Origin: Rhizophagus clarus
Lineage: Eukaryota; Glomeromycota; Glomeromycetes; Glomerales; Glomeraceae
Direction of reading: 5' to 3'
Assembly (NCBI GenBank): GCA_015698045.1
Contig: BLAL01000213.1
Location: 62,001 to 126,000 of the forward strand
Length of the DNA stretch: 64,000 nucleotides
The position numbers and the translations under genes are program-made. Shown here in pieces: positions 21,847 through 37,080 of the stretch (within the stretch, counting starts at the first letter, position 1; every line of letters starts with the position of its first letter). Under the pieces are notes generated by a model. That model did no database searches. It worked only from the letters and a program-made list of their open reading frames with translations, and was not told the origin of the DNA.

Positions 21847-22932
21847 AGTGTTGCTGGCCATAAGTAATAATTATGATATTCTGGATTACAATTTAGGTTG
21901 CAACCCTAATTACAACTAATAGTAAAAAGTTGTAATGTGCCATATTAAGATTGTAATATGTAATTATGCTGTAAGTTGTAATTAAATGTGATAAAATTAT
22001 GATAAAAATAGTTCAAAAAATCAAGTCTTTAATTATAAATGATGTAATTTTTTCTATGAATGAAATGCAAAATTCTAATTTATAATTTTTACTTGTGTAT
22101 TTTTTAAAAAACATCACAAAACATATAATCACAATCTCTTGATAAAAAGAACCTGCAAGTTGGTTAAAAATGGGAAGAAGAGAGTTAATTACACTCTTAT
22201 TAAGAAAAAGCCTTTCAAAAAGACCCATTTTAAATGATCAAAAGGTCTAAAACCATAAATAGAAAAGAAATATATAGTAATAGTAAACCTATACTTTTTA
22301 TAGTCTAAAAAGAACTAAGAAACCTAATACTAAAGAAAGTGAGATCAACTAAAAGAAAAGATATATATTGTTAAATGCTACAAGTCAAAAACTTATGAGC
22401 TAAAAGAATAAATTAGAAAAACGCTTAATTAAAAAAAAAGTTAATAATCCAATTACATAAAATCAGATATGCAATTTCACAGATAATTCATAATGGTCAA
22501 GAAAAGTTTATGCAAATTTTCTTAATACCGCTTATTTTTTAAGGTTTATGTACTATTAATAAAAATAATTAAGAAATTTACACAAGTTTTCTTGATACTG
22601 CTTATTTTTTAAGAGTTAAATGCCATATTATAATGAAATCACCCTAAAAAAAAATCAATTCATATTTTTATGCTTCATTTTTGTTTCATAAAGACTTATA
22701 TTCACAGAATTAATAATCTTGCATTGTGAAAATTTATCAAATTGATAATTTTTTATGATAATTTTTCATTTTTACAAAATTTTTACAGAAATAACAGATA
22801 AAAATATTATACTAATTACGAACATTACATCAATTACAACCAGTTGGAAAATTATAGCAAAATATTACAACTTTATGGCAATATGTTACAACCTTTACGA
22901 CCTATTACAACTATTACAGCAGGCAACATTAA
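21847..22932. mobile_element. Possible hAT-like non-autonomous element, about 1.1 kb
   Basis: Left end AGTGTTGCTGG; right end, reverse-complemented, contains AATGTTGCCTGCTG. GTTGTAA repeats cluster near the left end and TTACAAC repeats, their complement, near the right end, as in hAT subterminal regions. The flanks AAGGTAAT (21839-21846) and GAGGTAAT (22933-22940) could be an 8-bp target duplication with one change. Both outer flanks also carry a GTGCACTTA-like block (about 21785 and 22955), hinting at a host repeat. No intact ORF. Confidence 0.5.
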
Positions 22933-22940
22933 GAGGTAAT

Positions 22941-23849
22941 GCACTTATGAAAGGTGCACTTATGGAAGTGTAACTGTATATTTTAAATTCTAATATAACA
23001 CTCAATATATATATCACCTCTTTTTTTATGATAATACCATTTACCAAAATTATAAGTTTAGCAAAAAACTACCACTATATTATAATAGTGTTAAATGACC
23101 GATTATCATTATGATTGATCTACAAAATTTGGGATTATCTCAAAAAATTTTAATAATTAATTATGAGTTACTGAATATATATATTTTTATATATGAATAA
23201 TTGATATTTTTTTCTAATTTTTTTTAAATATATAATATATGAAAAATATAAAATACAGATAAGAATCAATATTATATAAACATTTAAGAATATTTTGGTA
23301 TCCAGTGATTGAAAATTCATGATTTTATATTCATTAGATTCATCTTATTAAGAGGATTTAAATAATAATAAAATCTTTATTATATAATTAATATTCAGTA
23401 TACAGTTATATTTTAAAATATTTAGACATATTCTATGATAATTATCAATTTAATGATTGGATTTTCATGTTCATTAGCTCATTTTATTCATCTTATTAAG
23501 ACAATACAAATGATGATAAATACATATCAATTGGATTAATAATGACTAAATTATGATATTTTTTTAAAATTTTTAGCTATTTATTATACCAGTTATACAA
23601 ATATAGAATTTTTGCAGTAAACATTCTCATATTCACAAAATATTTTTGGAAAATATGAAACATAAAAGTTTGTTTATTATAATTGTAAATACAAAATAAT
23701 ATATTAATTTATATTACATTAATATATAATGATCAGCACAATTTGGTAAAATAAAGTGTCCCTATACTTTTGATCACTATCTGTACTTTTTAAAAGATGT
23801 TTGACAAATCATTATGAGTTTTTCCAAATGTAAAATTCTATTGATCATG
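22941..23849. other. AT-rich stretch with two more motif copies
   Basis: No gene. Copies of the GATTCATCTTATTAAGA motif lie at 23337-23359 and 23487-23503, each about 30-60 bases after a GTGATTGAAAATTCATG or ATGATTGGATTTTCATG sequence. Confidence 0.55.
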
Positions 23850-24870
23850 ACTGAAAACTCACAGTATTGCTTGATGGATGATATGCAAACACAGCTTTTG
23901 AGACTTCCCTATATTCCTTTTCATTATTATTCTTGAAAATTCTTTTAAATGTATTAATGCTAATCTCTTTTGAATCCAGCAATGCATTAATTACACGTTT
24001 TCCTGCTTCATAATATATTTTTTCTTGAAGCAGCTCTATTTCAATTAATTTTTGCTTCTTGGTTTCTATATGTGAAAAAAAAGTTGTTAATGCAAAATAA
24101 CCTACCTTCGAGGGATCGTCCAGCTAAATATCATTTGCACGAGTCTTCAAATCTAAAATGCGACCACCAACCAGTCGATATAATTCTTTTGCTATTCCTT
24201 CATCGATCAGGTATCTCATTGATTCTTCGCTAATGTCACTGATTTCCATTGGTTGCTTTATTGCTTGGAACGAGTTAAAATAAGAATCACGATCTGTAAG
24301 TCAGATATTTCCCCCAAGAACAAAAATAGAATACTTATACATCATTATTTTTGGGACAACCCCTTCACTAGAAACAAAAACAGCAATATAACTCCTATCA
24401 TCTGCATTATCCTTTGCATCATCTTATAAAGGATATTTAGATTCAATATTACATTATTACTGTATGTTTGTTATGTTTTATGTTCGGCTTTATACACTTT
24501 AGTAATACGTTTAAAAGCTTTCAAGGCTCTCTTCCACTTAGGAATATTAGGTTCGTCTATCAAAAAAAAAAAATTAGGGTCAAAATGTTGATTGTTATGG
24601 AAATGCAGTGATAATAAACCTCACCGTTAATATCACCACCAATTTTTTGTATCAGTTGTCTTGTCCTCAAATGCAAAATTTAGTGCTTCCCCAAATACTA
24701 TTCCAAAATCTTTTTTATCAGAAGGAACATCAACATAAATTATACCATATCTAACTTCTTTTGATGCCATTTTTATTAGTAGAGTTTTCCCAGTCCCAAA
24801 TTCACCGATGATGTTTGGTCCTGATTTAGAATTATATATAGGATTAAGGAATGAATTCATCATCTGAAAT
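23850..24870 (-). pseudogene. Decayed P-loop ATPase
   Basis: Reading on the minus strand from 24863: a Walker A motif (G-E-F-G-T-G-K-T), then I-I-Y-V-D-V-P-S-D, further on V-F-V-S-S-E-G-V-V-P-K, then E-I-S-D-I-S-E-E-S-M-R-Y-L and L-V-G-G-R-I-L-D-L-K-T, and a basic C-terminal helix region (Q-K-L-I-E-I-E-L-L-Q-E-K). The order matches STAND/AAA-type ATPases: Walker A, Walker B-like strand, sensor region and a winged-helix-like part. Frames change between blocks, and TAA/TAG/TGA codons cannot all be removed by plausible introns; one candidate junction near 24115 is out of phase. Called a pseudogene, though a badly read multi-exon gene is not excluded. Confidence 0.65.
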
Positions 24871-26151
24871 ATTACATGTTATGTGCCTCTTTCTATGGTT
24901 TTTAGTGAGTCGATTCTCATTATAATTGTAAGGGGGAGAAATAATCATAATCGGTATCATCTTCGGAAGAATAAAAATACAAACAAAGGTGTAACGTCGA
25001 GAGTATAAACAAAAATCTATATATATTTTTTTGTCTTGTACTTGTTAACAAAATGAAAAAAGGAAGAAATTAATAGTAAAGAATTCAACGGTTTGAATTA
25101 TGTTGATTTAGCTTGAGAGTTTTTGAGGGTGTATTTATAAACTTTTCCGAGTACTTGAGTTGGCGAATAAATATTGAAAGCTCTAGACGAGATACTACGC
25201 GATTCAGGTATGAAATATATTTTTTTTTTTCAGAAAACGATTTCGAAGCTTGCAAATTAATGTCCATTTTTTCGTACAGATTCGGAGTTTTACTAAGGTC
25301 AATGACACATTTATTTCTGACAATGTATGTCTTATAAGTATAATTAACGACTAAGTTATTTTACAATAATTCTTAAGTACAAAAGTATCAATTTTGATAG
25401 GTATTAACCTATTCCCTAACTTTTGCCTCTTAAATTTAATCAACCAAACATACCAAAAAGATTATCATAAAAGTTGCACAATAGCGATCGACAAACTTTA
25501 TGCGACAGCTTTATTTACAAACATGTATTTGCACAGCTTTTCAATTTTTTATGAATCTAATTTCGGAAAAGACATATGCGGAAGATAATTTATATTTTTC
25601 AATGATTCAAATTACTAGAAATTTCTATCAACATCGCAATCTTTCATCTAAAGAGATCCTCGCTTTTGAAGGAAACAAGAATAATAGTATATTCTGTCTA
25701 ACCGTAACTCGTAAACCTAACACGAAGTTTTTTTTTTAATTTCCTTTGCTATTACTATTTTTGCTTGTTTATTTAAAGTTAGCGTATCATCGTGCGTTTG
25801 TTGAATGATTAAACTTCTTAGATCTTGTAAAGTAATACAATAAATTTTATAACGTTACTTCTGTGTGTGGGAATTTTTTGTTATAATAATTTTTTTTTTT
25901 TTTTTTTTGACTAGATGAAATCCGGTTATAATAGGAAACATGTTACGTAATGACTTGAAGCGCCCCATGAAAAAAAAACGTAATCGGAAAATTTCGGGTA
26001 ATCTTTTTTTTTGATAATCAGAAACTATAAAATCCCTACCATCATCGACCCGTTTTTCAAACGAAAAAAAAAAATATATTTCAATATCAAATCTGTAAGT
26101 ATTGCCTAAATTATATAATATTTTTTTTTTTCTTTCAAGTTTTCCGCAGTA
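24871..26151. other. Gene-free stretch upstream of cyclophilin
   Basis: Small overlapping ORFs at 25113-25739 on both strands show no domain and no consistent frame. The 300 bases before 26152 hold long T and A runs typical of promoters and leaders in this window. Confidence 0.5.
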
Positions 26152-27008
26152 ATGGTCGGTGTGTGTTTTTTACGCACTTCTACGTTTTTTAATACTATAC
26201 GAACTACTTCTTTTAGAACTCTGTCAACAATGGCAAATCCAAAAGTTTTCTTTGATATTTCTACCAAGAGTGGAAGTTTAGGCGTAAGATAATTCTTTAA
26301 ACTTATTTTTTGTATTCATACTTAAGCTAATTCATTATTTCTTTTTAGAGAATCACATTTGAACTTAGGAATGACGTCGTCCCAAGAACAGGTAAAGAAA
26401 ATTTTGTACTTTGTGCAATAATCAATTATCTCGGAAATATTTCTAATCTAAAATAATATCTACAGCGGAAAATTTTAGGGCCTTATGTACCGGAGAAAAA
26501 GGGTACGGATACAAAGGTTGCAAATTCCATCGAATTATACCTGAATTTATGATCCAAGGAGGTGATTTTACCGCTGGAAACGGAACTGGTGGAAAGTCTA
26601 TCTATGGTAATAAATTTGCTGATGAAAACTTTACTTTGAAACATACTGGACCAGGTATTTATTATGTGTTTTTTTTTTTCATTTTTTTTTTTATGATTAA
26701 TTATGATAATTACCATTGAGTCAATTGATTAGGTATCCTTTCTATGGCTAATGCTGGCCCTAACACCAATGGGTCTCAATTCTTTATTTGTACTGTTAAG
26801 ACCCCTTGGTTAGATGGAAAACATGTCGTCTTTGGACATGTTGTTGATGGTTTGTGTTCTCCCTCTAACTTGGCATTTCCTTTTTTCCCCCTGTTAATTT
26901 ATTTTATTTTCGTTAGGTCTTGATGTAGTCTCAGAATTAGAGAAACTTGGTTCAAGCTCTGGAAAAACTTCCAAGGAAGTTTGGATTGAAGATTGTGGTG
27001 AATGCTGA
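26152..27008 (+). CDS. Cyclophilin (peptidyl-prolyl cis-trans isomerase), probably dual-targeted
   Basis: Five exons: 26152-26283, 26349-26391, 26466-26654, 26733-26849 and 26917-27008, all GT-AG and in phase, 190 aa. It catalyses cis-trans isomerisation of Xaa-Pro bonds and is the cyclosporin A target family. The catalytic strand is present ([16 protein letters not shown], with Arg, Phe and Gln of the active site), followed by [21 protein letters not shown] and the [10 protein letters not shown] loop with the drug-binding Trp. The first 26 residues ([18 protein letters not shown]) are basic and hydroxylated with no acid, like a mitochondrial presequence. A second in-frame ATG at 26230 (M-A-N-P-K-V-F-F) gives a standard 164-aa cytosolic form. 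One gene making both forms is known for other fungal cyclophilins; here it is inferred. Confidence 0.95.
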
Positions 27009-27179
27009 ACGATTTGCAGACTTTTAGCTGTTGCACAAGACTTACAACAATTATTTGCATTGTAAAGAATTCGAGTATTGATTATTTTAAAATAAAAATA
27101 TCTTGCTATCATTTTATTTAAAAGAATTTCCTATTCTGATGATAAAATCGAAAACAATATAAAATTTGTTATGTCGTCC

Positions 27180-27720
27180 GAGAAAAAGTATAAGGCTTTT
27201 GACATGAGTGATAGCATCTGCAATGGCTTTTGTTCAACTATCTAATTTTTTTTACAAGTCATAATAAAATTTTAACGCTTTCAACATTCCAAAATAACAA
27301 ATTGAATGTAATGTTTTAATTCAGCTTAGACCTTTTACGGAATTCTTTCTTTAGGATAGAAGATATAATGTTTATATATATATAAATCTACAAGATATCT
27401 ACAAGAATTAATAAATGAAAAATTCCCGACATTTGTGCTTCCTGTGTATTAACGGGAGATAATGACGCGTTCTTGCTGACTAGATGCTGCACTTAGAAGA
27501 ACTATCTTTAACGAATTATCTAATTCTGAAAAAAAATAAAATAAAATAAATATTAACTTGTTGAACTTTTTTCGCCCGTAACAAACACAAACGATTAGAA
27601 ATAAATTCTATATACCATAAATCGCTAAACTTAAGTTTCGGGTTTTGATACACTTTTATACTCAAGCAAATCAAATGTGCAAGACATAACCACCAAAAAT
27701 TGCTCATTTTAAATTGTAAT
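27180..27720 (-). pseudogene. Fragments of a duplicated alanyl-tRNA synthetase gene
   Basis: 27180-27255 resembles the AlaRS exon around 28490-28565 (the same A-x-A-I-A stretch). 27545-27590 resembles the exon end near 29010-29040. 27650-27710 resembles the piece near 29815-29855. The order is scrambled and shortened, with no open frame. It lies between cyclophilin and the intact AlaRS gene. Confidence 0.65.
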
Positions 27721-27960
27721 AGAATCAGTAACGTTCTTTAATACTATACAAATTATACGGACTACTCTTAGGATTCTGTCAGCAATGGAAACCCCAAAAG
27801 TTTTCTTTGTTCATTGCGGGGAGTCTGACTATGCAGAAATTTAGGTATAAAATACTTTCAAATTTTAAGCATTCGTGCTTTAATTGCTTTATTTCATTTT
27901 AGATGATCATGTTTAAACTTGGGAAAGATGTTGTACCAAATACGAGTAAAGAAGATTAGT
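27720..27960 (+). pseudogene. Decayed 5' copy of the cyclophilin gene
   Basis: It matches cyclophilin exon 1 from the T-F-F-N-T-I part of the leader through M-x-x-P-K-V-F-F, then diverges. An intron-like stretch follows, then a match to exon 2 (F-K-L-G-K-D-V-V-P compared with F-E-L-R-N-D-V-V-P). A TAG after the first part, and no sequence beyond exon 2, make it non-functional. Confidence 0.75.
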
Positions 27961-28179
27961 AACGCGAGGAAGCTTCCAATGACCTATTGGAATTAGACCT
28001 TCCAATTATAATTTCTCTAGATTGCTTCCAAATTTTTATTGTAGAGTGGACATTATAAATTATAATTTTGATTGTCAAAAATATTAGCACAATATTTTAT
28101 TTTTAAATAATTAATAATTCACAATATGTATTTTTTTTTATAATATAAATTATCTCTATTATTATTATATTAATAAGGT

Positions 28180-32094
<3,915 letters not shown>

Positions 32095-32257
32095 TCTTTT
32101 TATAATAGGATTGATCGTCCAATAATCTTTAATTCATGTGTTGAGTCATGATTAGTCAAAAAACAATAGGTTTATCACAATCAAAAATTTGATTAAAGTT
32201 TTTAATGCTAATGATGATGAAAACTTTTTCTTTATACTTCTGTTTTGTGATATAGAA
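32095..32257. promoter_or_regulatory. Shared divergent promoter region, AlaRS / PTPA
   Basis: Only 163 bp separate the two start codons, so both core promoters must lie here or inside the leaders. No motif is claimed. Confidence 0.55.
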
Positions 32258-33946
32258 ATGGCTGCTACTACCTTAACTTTTATGGTTCCAAAACGGCAAA
32301 TACTCACTAAAGACGATCTCGAAAAATTTAGGGAATCTGACGCATATAATGATTTTGTTAGTTTTATTGAGAGGTTAAATAATTCTGCTAAAGGGTTACC
32401 TTTAGGTACCGAGTGCTTTATTTCTTCGGTATGTTTTAATGATTTTTTTCTCTAAAAGTTTAATTAAATATAATTAATGAATTAATTATTATAATAAATA
32501 TAGACTTCGACAAAGATGTTGGAGCTTCTAGACAAAGCGAATACTTATTGTGAAGAGATACCACCTGTACAAAATGAAAAGAGTAGATTTGGGAACCCGG
32601 CTTTCAAAGTCTTCTATAATCGAATTGCTGATGTAAGTAATATCATTTGATCAATTTTTTTTTTTCTAAATTGTTCCAATTGTAATAATTATTTGATTAA
32701 CATGTAGAATGCAGAAGAACTTCATGAAATTTTTTCGTTACCTCCAGAAGCAATCAAAGAAGTTTCACGATATTTTATGAAAAGCTGGGGAGATCTAAAA
32801 AGGATAGATTATGGAACAGGTCATGAAGCTAATTTCATAGCTTGGTTGTAAGTATATCTTTAATTTAAAAAGATTTAATTAAAATTATTTCATGTCATTT
32901 TTCCAATATTTATATAGATTATGTTTTGAAAAATTGGGTTTGATCGGACCAGACGATTATACATCTATTGTATTAAGAGTCTTTCAAAGGTGAGTATTTG
33001 TATATTAATTAATAACCACATTTTTTTTTTTTTAAAAAAAAAAAAAAAAACTGAAAAATCAAAATTTTCAAAAATCAAAAATATATTTTTCTAATTTAAA
33101 AGATATATAGATGTTATGAGAAATCTTCAATTTAAATATTGGCTTGAACCGGCAGGATCTCATGGAGTTTGGGGATTAGATGATTATCACTTTTTACCAT
33201 TCATGTTTGGATCAGCTCAACTAATAGGTATCGGACAAAGTTAAAAAAAAAAAAAATATTTTATAACTTTTTTCCTTTTTTTTTTTTATATATTTATTTA
33301 TTTTTTATCACATATCATTTTAGGACATAAATATATCAAGCCGAAGTCAATTCATGATAAGGATGTTGTTGACGAATATTCTAATGAATATATGTATTTG
33401 GCCTGTATAAAATTCATAAATTCGGTATATACAAAGCAACTTAATTATTTGATTATGTTGCAGGAGAAATAATGTTAACCAAATTCAAAAAAAAAAAAAA
33501 AAAAAAAAAAATGTAGGTCAAAACAGCATCTCTTCGTTGGAATTCACCGATGTTGGATGATATATCTGGCAAGAATCTAAAATAATATTTATATATATAT
33601 ATTTTTATTTATTTAATTGTTATTTTGATTACTAAATTTTTTTTTTTTATTACATTTTATAGGAGTTAAAGAATGGAAAAAAGTTAATGAAGGAATGATT
33701 AAAATGTATAAAGGAGAAGTACTTGGAAAATTACCTATAATGCAACATTTTATGTTTGGAAGTTTAATATACTTTGAAGGAAGTTCTAATGAATTAAAAG
33801 GACAACATTTAGAATGTGATGATAATCATGTTCATGCTTTTGGTCAAGAATTTCCCGATTGTTGTGGTATTAAAATTCCTAGTGCTATTGGTGCTAGTCA
33901 AATGAATATGAAAGAAGGAACTTTTAGAAGGTTGCCGTTTGATTAG
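32258..33946 (+). CDS. PP2A phosphatase activator (PTPA, peptidyl-prolyl isomerase of the Rrd family)
   Basis: Eight exons: 32258-32428, 32504-32632, 32708-32847, 32918-32989, 33103-33227, 33324-33424, 33517-33568 and 33663-33946; 357 aa. It assists folding and activation of the PP2A catalytic subunit. Family blocks are present: [53 protein letters not shown], and [14 protein letters not shown]. Six introns are GT-AG. Intron 7 needs a GC donor (TCTG|GCAAGA), forced by phase and by the conserved D-I-S-G-V-K. Intron 6 contains an A run of about 28 bases. An upstream in-frame ATG (32189) would add a hydrophobic leader, but family proteins start near the chosen ATG. Yeast RRD1 and RRD2 are homologues; which one is closer was not decided. 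Confidence 0.94.
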
Positions 33947-34432
33947 GAATCAAGAATTAGGAAATTTCCTTAATAAAAAAGATCGAGATTCTTAATTAAC
34001 GAACATTTATTTATTTCATAAGTTAGTATGTACTTGTACTTATTCACAAAAAGACTCTTTAATAATAATAATAATAATAGATTTGAAAATAAAAAAAAAA
34101 AAAAAAATAAAAAAAAAAAAGCTAAAATTAAAATATTAAAATATTAAAATAAATTTTATTTATTTTATTTACAAAAAAAAAAAGACAATATGATAAAAGA
34201 AATAAGATGTCATAATTATAATAATATCAAAATACAAAATACAAAAATTTATTATATTTATTATATTTAATGTTCTAAGTGAATATAAAAAAATGTGCTA
34301 ATGAATACATGACAGTTTAGAGTATCAAAACGAAACAAAAATTTCAAAGTTAATAATCTATTAAAGTTTGATGCATACGTGTAACAATGATGTTCATATT
34401 TTACGATTTTATACGTCTCGATCAATAATAAA
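33947..34432. other. Convergent 3' region of PTPA and the FAS1 gene
   Basis: About 490 bp with (AAT)n and A runs and several AATAAA-like signals on both strands; no gene. Confidence 0.6.
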
Positions 34433-37080
34433 TTATGATTCAATTGGTTGATAACCTTGTCTTTTCCAAACAATCCAAAAGTGCCAACTATAGATACCAA
34501 TCATAGCAATAAAACCAAATAATACAAAACCCATAGTGATATCTGAAAATGTTCTACCTATTTGTTGAACGTGCTCAGGTAATAAAACCTTATCAATCTC
34601 ATAAACAGCACCACCATTCCAAGTTTTACCTCCACTTAACAATCTAGCTTTTTCCCTAAAACTCCAATAACCTTTTACTTCAACATTATAATAACGTCCT
34701 CCTAATGCTTTTTTGATAACTAATATGGCGTCATTTGACAATAATGTAGGTACTTCTTCATCATTCTTCAATTCATCCAATCTTTGTGGTATTATATGTA
34801 ACCTTGCCCATCTACTTGCTAACTCAGGATCTGCTAATAACTTGGTCACATTAATCTTTTTAAATGCACTTTCTGTTGGTGCTAATATTGTATATGGTTC
34901 TAATGGATCTTGCACCAAATCAGTTAAATTGGCGGCCTTAACAATATCTAAAAATGTTTGAGCATTAAGTCCTTTGAATAATTTACCCAATGTTATATGT
35001 AATGATGGTGGCAATATAACCTTGTCAAGTACATGTATTACTCCTGTTGAAATTAACCAATCTTTTCTACTAACTTTTGATGTATTATTTGCACTACTAA
35101 AAAATATATCATTGTCTTTCTTATAAACTTTAATTGGATCCCCACCCATTGTATGATATGTTTTTTCAACTTCTGTTATATCTTCGCCGTATATTGTTTC
35201 ATCAATTATATGATGTAATAATACGGAACTTAAATCAGCCTTTGCATCGTGATTATCTTGTTTTAAGAAATAGTCGTTAACTAATCCTAGTTGAGAAAAT
35301 GCTTCCGAAGACGGTACAATCATCGTAATACCTTTAGCTGATCTGACCTTTTGTACAATATTATTAATCGTAATATAAGTGTACATTGAAGCCAATGGTT
35401 TTTCATCTTTAAGGAGGTTTATAATAGGTTGAGGTGTTGGCAATATATCTGACAATATATAAATAATATCATTTCCAATTTCAACAGGTTCACCGACCAC
35501 GCTGATCTCATTGAATTGAATTTCGGTTCTCTGAACACTTTCATCACCATTATTATCCAATTTTTGAACTAAATTTACAACAGCTCTTTGTTTACGATTT
35601 CTTATTTCTTCAGTTCTAAACTCAGTTTGAACAGTCATTCCATCTTCTAACTCTGAAGGTAAATATTTCCCTTTTAAAATATGATATTCCAAATTTAAAC
35701 TTTTATCTAAATTATTATCAATTGGCGCTAATATTGTATATGACGTATTTGAACCTTCTATATAATGTGTTAATCCATGTTTGATAATTGAAGCAACAAA
35801 TTTTGTAGCTTTCAAACCACAAAGATACTTGTGTGTTGTGAATTTAAGAGCTTTTGGGTTTGCGACATTAGTAATAACATGAATGACACCTATTATGAAA
35901 GTATGTTAATAATAATAACGTTAAAGAAGTTAGAAGATTAAAATTTAAAATAATTGATACCATTTTCAGCCAACAAATCTATAAAAGTCACAACTCCACC
36001 AGCAATGCGCATGTTGCCTTGTTCATCCTTTTCAACCTCAATTGGTTCTCCTTGTATCGTAGTTACTATATGAAAGGGAAAATTAATGTAAAAAATTTTT
36101 TTTTTTTTTTTCCCCTTAAAAAAAAAAAAAATGGAAAAAATTCAATTGAATAATTTCAAACCATTTGTATTTCCGTTTTCGAATAAATCAGAGTATAAAA
36201 CCCTATCATTATGTAAATGATAATTAGCCCACAGATCCAAATCTTTTAAACCTCCACCACATTCTCCCGTTAAATAATCTCTTTCATAATGTTTCAGTTG
36301 ATTTTTTATGACATCATTTGTTGGAGCAAATACAGTAATGTGATTTCCATTTGATAAATAATCATCTAATTTTCTGATACGAAGATATTCAGAAAAGACT
36401 GAAAGTTGATCCATAGAAGTCAAAGTTGTATCTACAAAAATATAAAAATAAATTTAGTAAATTAAAAACAATCGATCAAAAAGTTTTTTTTTTTTACTCA
36501 CATAAGTCCACGGGAGTTTCTAACACTTGTGTGATCACATGAACAATTCCTGTGATTCACATATATATAGAATTAATTAGTCACAATTTTTAAAATTTAA
36601 AATAAATTTTTTAAATTTTATAATACCCGGTTTGACATACTCACCGTTATCTGCATTTTTATCAAATTCTGTGATTTTTCCATTACCAACATAAATATCA
36701 TTGGAATCACTTTCAATTTCAACTTTAACTTTTTGTCCAAGAGTATCAAGTTTTTCTCCCATATTCAAACGAGTATTTAAAAGCAGGCCATTCTTCTTAA
36801 GTTCCTCTCCTTTAATTTCTTCAATAAGAAAATGATATAACATACGTTCTCTGGTCATAAGAGGATCATCCTTGAAAGCTTCATTTACAGGTGCGAATAA
36901 AGTAGCAGTCTCATAACGATTGATTTCGTGTAAAACTCTAGTACGTTGTAAGGCTCTTACTAAATTACTAAATCTTGTATCTTCATAAAGTATATCTGTA
37001 ATAGTCTTTTTAGCAACAGAAAGACTTGATAAAAGCGCAAGTACTAATAACAATAATAATAATATACGTATTAATGACAT
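34433..37080 (-). CDS. Multi-FAS1 (fasciclin) membrane glycoprotein
   Basis: Five exons on the minus strand: 37080-36645, 36549-36502, 36431-36162, 36065-35961 and 35889-34433; phase is kept and the product is 771 aa. A strong signal peptide (L-L-L-L-L-L-V-L-A-L-L, cleaved near 23) is followed by about five FAS1 repeats (roughly 25-165, 165-310, 310-460, 460-610 and 610-730). They are recognised by repeated T-x-F-A-P or T-I-L-A-P loops and G-V-I-H-V-I or T-G-V-I-H-V-L-D-K-V-I-L-P-P boxes. A C-terminal transmembrane helix (G-F-V-L-F-G-F-I-A-M-I-G-I-Y) and a short tail W-K-R-Q-G-Y-Q-P-I-E-S follow. FAS1 domains mediate cell-surface or vacuolar adhesion. The layout is like the fungal YLR001C family, so a secretory-pathway or vacuolar type I protein is likely. 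The three small upstream introns lie between repeats 1 and 3. Confidence 0.92.

Noticed and set aside
32189-32257. Upstream ATG of PTPA
   Set aside because: It would add a 23-residue hydrophobic leader not expected in this soluble cytosolic/nuclear family; the ATG at 32258 was kept.
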